Source: CAJLIR01 sp964408085 (GTDB lineage Bacteria; Bacillota_I; Bacilli_A; RF39; UBA660). Taken from it: a DNA stretch of 64,000 nucleotides. Location of the stretch: positions 103,161 to 167,160 of the forward strand of contig CAYOYB010000002.1 of assembly GCA_964408085.1 (NCBI GenBank). The letters are read 5' to 3'. Below, one piece after another: positions 53,530 through 61,338 of the stretch. Below the pieces are notes generated by a model. That model made no database searches, was not told the DNA's origin, and worked only from the letters and a program-made list of their open reading frames with translations. Numbering within the stretch: the stretch's first letter is position 1; each line of letters starts with the position of its first letter. The translations under genes were made by a program, and so were the position numbers.

Positions 53530-54185
53530 TCAGAAGCCTCAAATCGATAGCCAATTTTATAAACAGTTTTTATTTCTTTATCTAAATTTAATTTTTTACG
53601 AATACGTTGAATGTGTAAATCTACTGTTCTAGTATCACCAAAGAATTCATCCTCCCAAATTCTTTCATAAATAACTTCTCTATATAAAGCAACATTTTTA
53701 TTTCTTAAAAAAAGTAATAATAAATCGAATTCTTTTTTTGTTAATTCAACAATTTCATTATCTTTCTTTACAATATGCGATGTAACATCTATCTCAATAT
53801 TTCTGTAAACTATTTTATTACTAGTTTTATTATTTCTTCTTAAAACGACTTCAACTCTAGCTAATAACTCTTGGATATCAAATGGTTTTGTTATATAGTC
53901 ATCAGCCCCTAATTTTAAACCCTTAACTTTATTGTCAATATTAGAAATAGCTGTAATAAAAATAACAGGAATCTTTAATTCTTTAATATAATTCATAATT
54001 TCAAAACCATCTATTTTAGGTAACATTATATCTAGAAGAATTAAATCATATTTGTTTTTTCTAATCTTTTCTAAGGCTATTTCACCATCATAAGCAGTAT
54101 AACAATTATAGCCGGCTTGAGCTAAACTTATTTTAATTAAATTAGAAATAGATTCTTCATCTTCAACTATCAAAATATCAATCAT
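53526..54185 (-). CDS. OmpR/PhoB-type response regulator
   Basis: 219 residues. Receiver domain with the acidic pair in VEDEES, phospho-acceptor Asp52 in LLDIMLP, and Lys in 'YITKPFD'; then a winged-helix DNA-binding domain ('LTKKEFDLLLLFLRN', 'DTRTVDLHIQRIRKKL'). ATG 54185 follows GGAGG; a longer reading has no ribosome site. First gene of the regulator-kinase-accessory operon. Confidence 0.95.
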   Translation of the reverse strand: MIDILIVEDEESISNLIKISLAQAGYNCYTAYDGEIALEKIRKNKYDLILLDIMLPKIDGFEIMNYIKELKIPVIFITAISNIDNKVKGLKLGADDYITKPFDIQELLARVEVVLRRNNKTSNKIVYRNIEIDVTSHIVKKDNEIVELTKKEFDLLLLFLRNKNVALYREVIYERIWEDEFFGDTRTVDLHIQRIRKKLNLDKEIKTVYKIGYRFEASE

Positions 54186-54342
54186 AAAAATCCTCCATGT
54201 TATTAATAACAAAAAAATGTATCATAGTTGTAAATAAAAATTATTAAATTCATTAACCTTATTTTAACATATTAATTATTTTGTTGTTAATAGATAACAT
54301 AAATATTTCATAGAAAAAAATTGCAAAAAAAATCCATAAGTT

Positions 54343-55207
54343 TTACCTTAAAGATTCTACTTCTTCTTTAGATAGTTTTGTAATTCTTACAATTATATCT
54401 AAATCCATATTTTCATTTAACATATTTTTAGCTATTTCAAGTTTATTCTGTTTTATTCCTTTTTCAATGCCAGTACGTTCTGCTCCTAACAACTGTGTTT
54501 GTTTAACTCGCTCTGCCTCTTTTTCAGCGTCATATAAACCTATTATTTGTTCATCACTATTTAAACTCTCTAATTTTTCATATACTTTTTTCATTATTTT
54601 ATCATTCCCTGCTATTTTAAGCGCAAATTCTTTTGTTTCTGCCATTAATAATAAACAACATCTTTCAAATTTGCTTAAGTTCTCTACAGGTTTATTATAA
54701 CACTTATTATGTATATATGCTAGGTCTACATGATATTTTATTGTGTTTTCTGGTAAGATTATATTACTTGTTTCTTCTTTATAAAGAAATTTATAGGTTT
54801 CTTGATTACCTTTGAAATAGCTAAAATTATCAAAGTTAATTTGAATTATCTGCTTTGTATCTAAATAGTTTTGATTTATTGTATATAAACTCGCTCCTAT
54901 TTTTTGTAAATAAGCACTGTTTTTATTAAATACACCTGGATAGTAATCTTTATTCATTTCAATATTTAAAATTCTATTTCCGACACTTACAATTATATCA
55001 CTCTGCATTCTTTTATCTTTTTTATGATTTATTATATAATCAATATTTTCTATCTTGTTTATTTTCTAATTCACTTAATGAGATACCTGTTACATAATGA
55101 ATTATTTCTTTTAAATAATCTCTATTTTCAGGGTCTAGCATAATAGCTTTAAAAATACAATCGTATATACCTAACATTAATTCACTACTTGTTCTTGTTG
55201 TAGTCAT
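54343..55207 (-). pseudogene. Rpn-family nuclease / transposase gene, frameshifted
   Basis: A fragment of 55 residues starts at ATG 55207 (GGAGGTGGG ribosome site) and stops at TGA 55040-55042. A second frame takes over in the same region (ENIDYIINHKKDKRMQSDIIV...) and runs to 54343. Joined, the pieces give about 290 residues with family features: DIIVSVGNRILNIEMN for the nuclease strands, and a tail 'GIEKGIKQNKLEIAKNMLNEN' matching the end of the 9956-10798 protein. Probably inactive, unless the shift is a sequencing error. Confidence 0.75.
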
Positions 55208-55262
55208 TTCCCACCTCCATTTATAACATACAACATAACTTTTCTATTTCCTTTTTTAAAAG

Positions 55263-55294
55263 AAAAAAATTCTAAATTTTTATATTTAGAATTT
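55263..55294 (-). terminator. glyS terminator
   Basis: AAATTCTAAAT / ATTTAGAATTT stem with T run on the minus strand, overlapping the stop codon. Confidence 0.75.
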
Positions 55295-56656
55295 TATTTT
55301 ATCACTTATATAATCGATAATTTCATTAATATTTAAAATTATTTGTTCCATTGTATCCCTATTTCTTAATGTTACAGTATTGTTATTTAATGTATCATCA
55401 TCAACAGTTAAACAATATGGAGTTCCACTAACATCTTGTCTACGATAGCGCTTACCAATATTTCCTGATTCATCATAAGTAGTCATAAAATATTTACTTA
55501 ACATTTGATATATTTCTAAAGCTTTCTCTCCATGATGTTTTTTAATAAGTGGTAAAACAGCTACTTTATATGGAGCTAAAGCGGGAATAAATCTCATAAC
55601 CTCTCTAGTTGTTCCATCAGCTAATGTTTCTTCCATATAAGCTTCACTTAAAAGCGCTAAAGTCAAACGATCGCAACCAACTGATGATTCAACTACATAA
55701 GGTATATATTTTTCATTTGTTTCTGGATCTAAATATTCCATCGATTTATTAGAATATTCTTGATGTCTTGATAAATCATAATTAGTTCGATTATGCGTTC
55801 CCCATAATTCTCCCCAAGAAAATGGAAAATTATATTCAATATCACATGCTTCTTTAGCATAATGCGCTAATTTCTCATGATCTTTAAAACGAATATTACT
55901 TTCAGATATACCTAAATCAATTAAGAATTTATGAGCATAGTTTTTATAAAATTGATAAAAATCACTATCAGTTCCTTCTTTACAAAATAGTTGGTGTTCC
56001 ATTTGCTCAAATTCAATTGTTCTAAATGTAAAATTACCTGGTGTTATTTCATTTCTAAATGCTTTTCCAATTTGTCCAATTCCAAATGGTACTTTAGCTC
56101 GCATTGTTCTTTGAACATTTAAAAAATTGACAAATTCACCTTGGGCTGTTTCAGGACGCAAATAAACTAAATTAGTTGCATCTTTAACTACTCCACGATT
56201 AGTTTCAAACATCAAATTAAATTCGCGAATATCTGTATAATCTACCTTACCACATTTAGGACATGGTATTTTATGTTCATTAATATACGCTAACATTTCA
56301 GTATCTGTTAAGGTATCTGGATTAATTTCATCAGTAAAACTTTCAATTAATTTATCAGCACGATGCCTTGTTTTACAACTTTTACAATCTAAAAGTGGAT
56401 CAGTAAAACTTCCAACATGACCACTAGCTTCCCAAACACGTGGATTCATTAAAATAGCAGCATCTACACCAAAACTATTTTTACTTTCTTGAACAAAACG
56501 TTTCCACCAACATTTTTTTACATTATTTTTTAATTCAACTCCTAAAGGACCATAATCCCAAGTGTTAGCTAAACCATCATAAATTTCACTACCTTGAAAC
56601 ACAAAACCATATTGTTTACAAACATTAACCAATTTTTCCATTGTTATTTTTTCCAT
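55286..56656 (-). CDS. glyS: Glycyl-tRNA synthetase, single-chain (homodimeric) type
   Basis: 456 residues, the alpha2 GlyRS of class II with motif 2 'FRNEITPGNFTFRTIEFEQMEHQ', motif 3 'GCDRLTLALL' and the anticodon domain ('APYKVAVLPL'). A zinc-type CxxC pair is present (CKSCKTR; CPKCGK). It charges tRNA-Gly and lies behind a compact T-box at 56680-56800. AAAGGAAG precedes ATG 56656. Confidence 0.97.
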   Translation of the reverse strand: MEKITMEKLVNVCKQYGFVFQGSEIYDGLANTWDYGPLGVELKNNVKKCWWKRFVQESKNSFGVDAAILMNPRVWEASGHVGSFTDPLLDCKSCKTRHRADKLIESFTDEINPDTLTDTEMLAYINEHKIPCPKCGKVDYTDIREFNLMFETNRGVVKDATNLVYLRPETAQGEFVNFLNVQRTMRAKVPFGIGQIGKAFRNEITPGNFTFRTIEFEQMEHQLFCKEGTDSDFYQFYKNYAHKFLIDLGISESNIRFKDHEKLAHYAKEACDIEYNFPFSWGELWGTHNRTNYDLSRHQEYSNKSMEYLDPETNEKYIPYVVESSVGCDRLTLALLSEAYMEETLADGTTREVMRFIPALAPYKVAVLPLIKKHHGEKALEIYQMLSKYFMTTYDESGNIGKRYRRQDVSGTPYCLTVDDDTLNNNTVTLRNRDTMEQIILNINEIIDYISDKIKF

Positions 56657-56679
56657 AAAAATCTTCCTTTCTAAGTTTA

Positions 56680-56800
56680 AAAAAACTCCTAGAAAACATA
56701 AGGACTCAAAATATGAGCGGTTCCACCTTACTTATTCTAGAAGAATCATCTTTAAAATATATTGCTCCGAGTTTCCAACCTCATCATCGCATTTCAATAA
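56680..56800 (-). promoter_or_regulatory. T-box leader, glycine-specific, unusually short
   Basis: Minus strand AAGTAAGGTGGAACCGCTC is a T-box core. The bulge reads TGGA (complement at 56722-56725), which fits the UCCA end of tRNA-Gly. About 40 bases upstream a small hairpin (TGC...GAG-loop-CTC-GGA-GCA) offers GGA, a glycine codon, as specifier at 56766-56768. A terminator-like stem (CTAG...CTAG) with T7 lies before glyS. Only about 120 bases are used, so stem I must be much reduced compared with the leuS leader. Confidence 0.8.
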
Positions 56801-56854
56801 AAAGTAGTCTAAATAAAGTATACCATATTTTTTTTAATAGTCAATGAAAAATAA

Positions 56855-57574
56855 TTAATTACTATTAAATATGAAAACAAAACGATCTCTTAATTGTAAA
56901 TCTTTTTCAATTATTACTTTACTATTTGGAAAATACTTTAAAGCGATATTTTTAATTTGTTCTCCCTGACTCTCGCCTATTTCAAAAGCAATTATATTTT
57001 TCTCATTTAAATAATATTTAGCATCCTCTAATATTTTTTCATAAAAATATAAACCATTGTTATCAGCATATAAAGCATTTTTAGGTTCATAATTTTTAAC
57101 AATATCCATTATTTCTTCATCATAAGCAATATATGGAGGATTACTTACTAAACAATCATATTTACTATTTATATTATTAAATATGTCACTTTCAATAAAA
57201 TTTACTTCTAAATCATTTTTCTTAGCGTTTTCTCTAGCTACTTCTAAAGCCTTAATTGATATATCAGAGGCATCAACTGTACAATTTTTTAACTTTTTTT
57301 TTAGAGTTAAAGCGATACAGCCACTACCAGTACCAATATCTAATATTTTAATAGGATAATTAAAATATTCATTTATATATTTGATTAATCTATCCACCAA
57401 TTCTTCTGTTTCAAATCGAGGTATTAAAACATTTTCATTAACATTTAAATTTAAATCAAAAAAATCAACATTACCAACGATATATTGAACTGGCTCACCT
57501 TTTTCTAATCTTTTTAATCCTATTTCTAATTTTTCAGGCTCTAAATATTTTTTTAAATAATCATAATCTTTCAT
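56855..57574 (-). CDS. prmC: Release factor glutamine methyltransferase
   Basis: 239 residues, about 40 shorter than usual because the N-terminal helical domain is reduced (it opens MKDYDYLKKYLEPEK). The methyltransferase core is complete: 'PVQYIVGNVDFF', 'LIPRFETEELVD', 'LDIGTGSGCIAL' and the catalytic NPPY in 'CLVSNPPYI'. It methylates the GGQ glutamine of RF1 and RF2, and sits 4 bases after prfA. Confidence 0.95.
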   Translation of the reverse strand: MKDYDYLKKYLEPEKLEIGLKRLEKGEPVQYIVGNVDFFDLNLNVNENVLIPRFETEELVDRLIKYINEYFNYPIKILDIGTGSGCIALTLKKKLKNCTVDASDISIKALEVARENAKKNDLEVNFIESDIFNNINSKYDCLVSNPPYIAYDEEIMDIVKNYEPKNALYADNNGLYFYEKILEDAKYYLNEKNIIAFEIGESQGEQIKNIALKYFPNSKVIIEKDLQLRDRFVFIFNSN

Positions 57575-57578
57575 ATTA

Positions 57579-58637
57579 TTAAATATCGCCTTTTAATTTA
57601 CGAATTTGATCTTCATGAATTAAGGCCTCAATTATTTCTTCTAAATCACCTGACATAACTCTATCAAGTTGTTTTAAAGTAAAACCTATACGGTGGTCTG
57701 TAACACGATTTTGTGGATAATTGTAAGTTCTAATTTTTTCACTACGATCTCCAGTTCCAATTTTACTTCGTCTTTCAACACCTAGTTCTTGTTCTCTTTC
57801 TTGATTTTTTAAATCATAAAGTCTTGTTTGTAAGATTTTGATAGCTTTTTCTTTATTTTTTATTTGTGATCTTTCAGTTTGTGAATAAACAACAAGTCCA
57901 GTTGGAATATGTGTTAGACGAACTGCTGAATCAGTAGTATTAACACCTTGACCACCACAACCACTACTTCTAGTAATATCAACACGAACTTCACTCATAT
58001 CAAGAGTAAAATCAACTTCTTCAGCTTCTGGCATAACTAAAACAGTTGCTGTTGAAGTATGAACTCTTCCTTGAGTTTCTGTTGATGGTACTCTTTGAAC
58101 TCTGTGAGCGCCACTTTCATATTTAAGTTTTGAATAGACATTATCACCTTTTATCATAAAACTTATAAGTGCATAGCCACCAGCTTCAGAACGTTCTTCT
58201 TCAATAATATCAATTTTCCAATTTTCGTTTTCAGCATATTTTTTATACATTTCGAATAAGTCACCAGCAAAAATGTTACCTTCATCACCACCTGCTGCGC
58301 CCCTAATTTCAACAATAACATTTTTTAAATCATTAGGATCTTTTGGTAATAATAAAATTTCAAAATTATTTTCTAGATCTTGTTTTCTAGTTTCTAAAGT
58401 AGTTAATTCTTCTTTAGCAAATTCACTCATTTCTTCATCTTTTAACATTTCTTTAGCCGCTTCAATATCTCCTAAAATGTTTTTATATTCTTGATAAGCT
58501 TCATATGCTTCCTTAATTGAAGCTTGTTCTTTACTTAATTCTGTCATTTTTTTAATATCTACAATATTAGCAGGATCTAAAAGTTCTGTAGATATCTGAT
58601 TATAACGTTGTTCTATCGAATCTAGTCTTTCAATCAT
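57579..58637 (-). CDS. prfA: Peptide chain release factor 1
   Basis: 352 residues, family length. RF1 features: the recognition segment 'RVPSTETQGRVHTSTATV', with the codon-recognising tripeptide region in 'P-x-T', and 'ITRSSGCGGQGVNTTDSAV' with the catalytic GGQ. It reads TAA and TAG. AAAGGAAT precedes ATG 58637. Operon with prmC. Confidence 0.97.
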   Translation of the reverse strand: MIERLDSIEQRYNQISTELLDPANIVDIKKMTELSKEQASIKEAYEAYQEYKNILGDIEAAKEMLKDEEMSEFAKEELTTLETRKQDLENNFEILLLPKDPNDLKNVIVEIRGAAGGDEGNIFAGDLFEMYKKYAENENWKIDIIEEERSEAGGYALISFMIKGDNVYSKLKYESGAHRVQRVPSTETQGRVHTSTATVLVMPEAEEVDFTLDMSEVRVDITRSSGCGGQGVNTTDSAVRLTHIPTGLVVYSQTERSQIKNKEKAIKILQTRLYDLKNQEREQELGVERRSKIGTGDRSEKIRTYNYPQNRVTDHRIGFTLKQLDRVMSGDLEEIIEALIHEDQIRKLKGDI

Positions 58638-58759
58638 AAATAAATTCCTTTCTAGTAAAGTTTTGACTTTTTTATTATACTATAAAAATTTAATTTAAGC
58701 AAACCATCTAAACGCATATAATTTAAGTATTTTGCCTATACTAATAACAGGTGAATTAT

Positions 58760-59293
58760 ATGAATTTAAAAAAATTAAAAATAATTAGCATTATTGGTTG
58801 TTTCTTACTAGCCTTTTTAACACATTTTTTATATGACTGGTTTCCAAATACTTTATTTTCAATTTTTTTCCCTGTCAACGAAAGCATTTGGGAACATATG
58901 AAAATGTTATATACTACTATATTATTATATGAACTTATTGAATTTATTATTTTAAAAGTTAAAAAAGTGAAAGTGAATAATTTTTTATTTGCAAGTTTTA
59001 TTTCAGCTATTCTAAGCATTCCTATATACTTAATTATGTTTTTACCTATTTTTTATAAAATGGGAGAAAAAATGCTTATAACAATTATTATTATGCTTCT
59101 TACAATTATTATTGTTCAAATAATTCATTATAAACTTATTACTTATAAGGAATTGCATTTAGATATATTAGCACTTATTTTTATAATTATTACTTACATA
59201 GTTATGGGGATTTTAACTTATTATCCACCAGAGACAGATTTATTTTTTGATACTAAAAATGAAAAATATGGTGTTAATAAATATTTAATATAA
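58760..59293 (+). CDS. DUF6512-type membrane protein
   Basis: 177 residues with five predicted membrane segments. The family signature 'FLTHFLYDWFPNTLF' followed by 'PVNESIWEHMKMLY' is clear in the first 60 residues. Function unknown; the 'ESIWEH' motif suggests a possible metal site in the membrane, which is inference. ATG 58760 has AGGTGA upstream; a GTG three codons earlier overlaps that site. Confidence 0.8.
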   Translation: MNLKKLKIISIIGCFLLAFLTHFLYDWFPNTLFSIFFPVNESIWEHMKMLYTTILLYELIEFIILKVKKVKVNNFLFASFISAILSIPIYLIMFLPIFYKMGEKMLITIIIMLLTIIIVQIIHYKLITYKELHLDILALIFIIITYIVMGILTYYPPETDLFFDTKNEKYGVNKYLI

Positions 59294-59319
59294 AATATTT
59301 AAAAAGAATGTATATATAT

Positions 59320-59913
59320 CTATACACACTCTGCTTGTTTTATTTCATTATATCCATAACTAACTTTTACTAATGTTCTTATATTATCATTTGAAGATTC
59401 ATCTATAATACCTAATGAATTAATAGCATTATAATAATATCTTGTTAACTCCAAATTAAATTTTGTAAAATATTGTTCCTTAATATAGCCTTTTTCTAAT
59501 TTTTCATACAATGTTACATAGCCTTGACAAATTGAAAAAAATATTTGATATCTATTTAATGAGTCTATTTCTTTAACAGATATTAATGAGACTAAATCAC
59601 CTAATTTTTTTGCGATTTTGTCAACTGCATGGGAATCATTAGTAGCTAACGCGATATTATATATTACTCCAACAAAATGGCGATATACAGCTTGACTTCC
59701 TAAAAATGCTATACCATCTGAATTATATGATAATTTTTTTAGAGCTTTCTTTAAGATTCTAAATCTAGCATTAACTAAATAATAATTTAATTTATTTATA
59801 ACTTCTTTATCTAAATTATTATTGGTATTTATACTGTAATAAATTCCTAATATATCTTCAGATGTTAGTTTTTCATTCATACCATTTTCTATCTTAGGTT
59901 GTTGTAAATTCAT
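59320..59913 (-). CDS. Hypothetical helical protein
   Basis: 197 residues, almost entirely alpha-helical, without membrane segments. A 'GIAFLGSQAVYRHFVGVIYNIAL' segment in the middle could be a repeat-type helical hairpin. AAAGGATAA precedes ATG 59913. Unknown family. It converges with the DUF6512 gene. Confidence 0.6.
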   Translation of the reverse strand: MNLQQPKIENGMNEKLTSEDILGIYYSINTNNNLDKEVINKLNYYLVNARFRILKKALKKLSYNSDGIAFLGSQAVYRHFVGVIYNIALATNDSHAVDKIAKKLGDLVSLISVKEIDSLNRYQIFFSICQGYVTLYEKLEKGYIKEQYFTKFNLELTRYYYNAINSLGIIDESSNDNIRTLVKVSYGYNEIKQAECV

Positions 59914-60435
59914 AAAATTATTATCCTTTCTTTTTAAAGCCGCTTTTAAATAATATCATTCTAAAACTAAAAAGTCAACTTTTTTTTCAAAATAATTAAA
60001 TTTTTTAATAAGCATATTTAAAAGAACCATTATTTATTTGGTTCTTAATCTATATAAAACGCTAAAAGCATTAGCGTGCCAATTAACAAGCATAGATTAC
60101 AATGTTTTCTTTAATACTATTTTATACTACCATCTATACCTGTTTTAAAATGGTTACTTCATGATGATGAGCATATTTATCATTAAATATTCAAACTTAA
60201 CACATTTAATAATATGTAACTCGTACTATTCCTAGAACTATAATGTCCTATTTTTAATATATCCAATTTATACAAATTATACATTTATATAATATATTCC
60301 TAACTATCTATTGCTGGATATTCCAAGAATAGTATATTCTTATTATTTAATTTGGTGAATACAATTAAACTATATTTTTTTATTAAATTTAAATTAATAT
60401 TATTAAAAAATACAATCTATAATTAGAAATATAAT
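59914..60435. other. 520-base stretch without a protein gene
   Basis: No reading frame of useful length on either strand. It holds the ribosome site of the 59320-59913 gene at its left end and the paired stems described at 60020-60110. The middle (about 60115-60420) is AT-rich sequence with no element I can name; short palindromes are what one expects at this base composition. Confidence 0.6.
60020..60110 (-). ncRNA. Possible structured RNA ending in a terminator
   Basis: On the minus strand, an outer pair AATCTAT / ATAGATT encloses a hairpin ACGCTAA / TAGCGT, followed at once by AAGAACCA / TGGTTCTT with a T run. It could be the 3' end of a small RNA or only the 3' untranslated region of the DUF1016 gene. 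No known RNA family was recognised, and the 5' end is undefined. Confidence 0.3.
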
Positions 60436-61326
60436 TCAGACAAGCTCATATTCTCGCGCTATTATTCTATCATCAGAACAATATTCTATTACATACTTGT
60501 TGTTTTTCTTACAAATAATTATACCAATGGTTTTATCTTGATTTATTTTTCTTAAATTATTATCTATATAGTTCATATAGACTTGGATTTGCCCAATATA
60601 CTCTTTCTTTAACTCTGTCACTTTTAATTCTATAACAACAAAACAATTATATTCATAATTAAATAATAGTAAATCAATATAATTATAAGTATTACCTAGT
60701 TTAATTTTGTATACGCTACCAATAAATGAAAATGAATTTCCAAGTTCTTTCATAAAATTTTCTATATCTTCAAGAATTAATTGTTTTAATATATTTTCAG
60801 ATATAATATCGCAATAACTATTATTTTTAATTATTATTGGATTTTTGACTAAATCTTCTAATTTTGGTTTTTCTTTATTAATCAATTTATTTTTAGTTTC
60901 TTTGGGTAATCTTTCGTATTCCTTATTTTTTATTTTACTTCTCAAATCATTTCTACTTAAATTTTGATTGAGAGAAATATTTAAATAATATAGCATTTTG
61001 TTTTCATCTTTTATAGGTAACAACTCAATATAATGACTCCATGTTAATTGTGTCGCCATTGGCGACACTTTTTCATTACTAAATACTTTATAAAACTGTT
61101 TCATCCTAAAAAGAGTTCTTCTATTATATTTCTTACCTACTTCGACCATTAATCTTTTAGAATACTCATCAATAATATTATCCCCATATTCTCCACCAGC
61201 TTCATTCAATAATTTTCCTATTTCATAATATGTAATTACTTTGTATCTTTCTTTTGAATAATCTTTTACTTTCGAATATACTTCGTTATCTATTAATTTT
61301 TCTTTTATCTCATCATAATAATTCAT
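60436..61326 (-). CDS. DUF1016/YhcG-family PD-(D/E)XK nuclease-like protein
   Basis: 296 residues. The N-terminal DUF1016 part has 'YYEIGKLLNEAGGEYGDNII', 'YNRRTLFRMKQFYKVF' and 'QLTWSHYIELLPI'. The C-terminal PD-(D/E)XK nuclease part has 'NYIDLLLFNYEYNCFVVIELKV', giving the D...E-x-K triad. YhcG-type proteins are predicted DNA nucleases linked to mobile elements or restriction modules, with no settled role. A GC-rich palindrome lies within the gene at 61050-61068. It follows comEC after 12 bases. Confidence 0.85.
   Translation of the reverse strand: MNYYDEIKEKLIDNEVYSKVKDYSKERYKVITYYEIGKLLNEAGGEYGDNIIDEYSKRLMVEVGKKYNRRTLFRMKQFYKVFSNEKVSPMATQLTWSHYIELLPIKDENKMLYYLNISLNQNLSRNDLRSKIKNKEYERLPKETKNKLINKEKPKLEDLVKNPIIIKNNSYCDIISENILKQLILEDIENFMKELGNSFSFIGSVYKIKLGNTYNYIDLLLFNYEYNCFVVIELKVTELKKEYIGQIQVYMNYIDNNLRKINQDKTIGIIICKKNNKYVIEYCSDDRIIAREYELV
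61050..61068. repeat. Perfect GC-rich palindrome inside the DUF1016 gene
   Basis: GTGTCGCCA-T-TGGCGACAC, nine-base arms with one central base, in sequence otherwise mostly A and T. It encodes VSPMAT just before the conserved QLTWSHY segment, without breaking the frame. Confidence 0.85.
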
Positions 61327-61338
61327 ATCTACTCCTTC

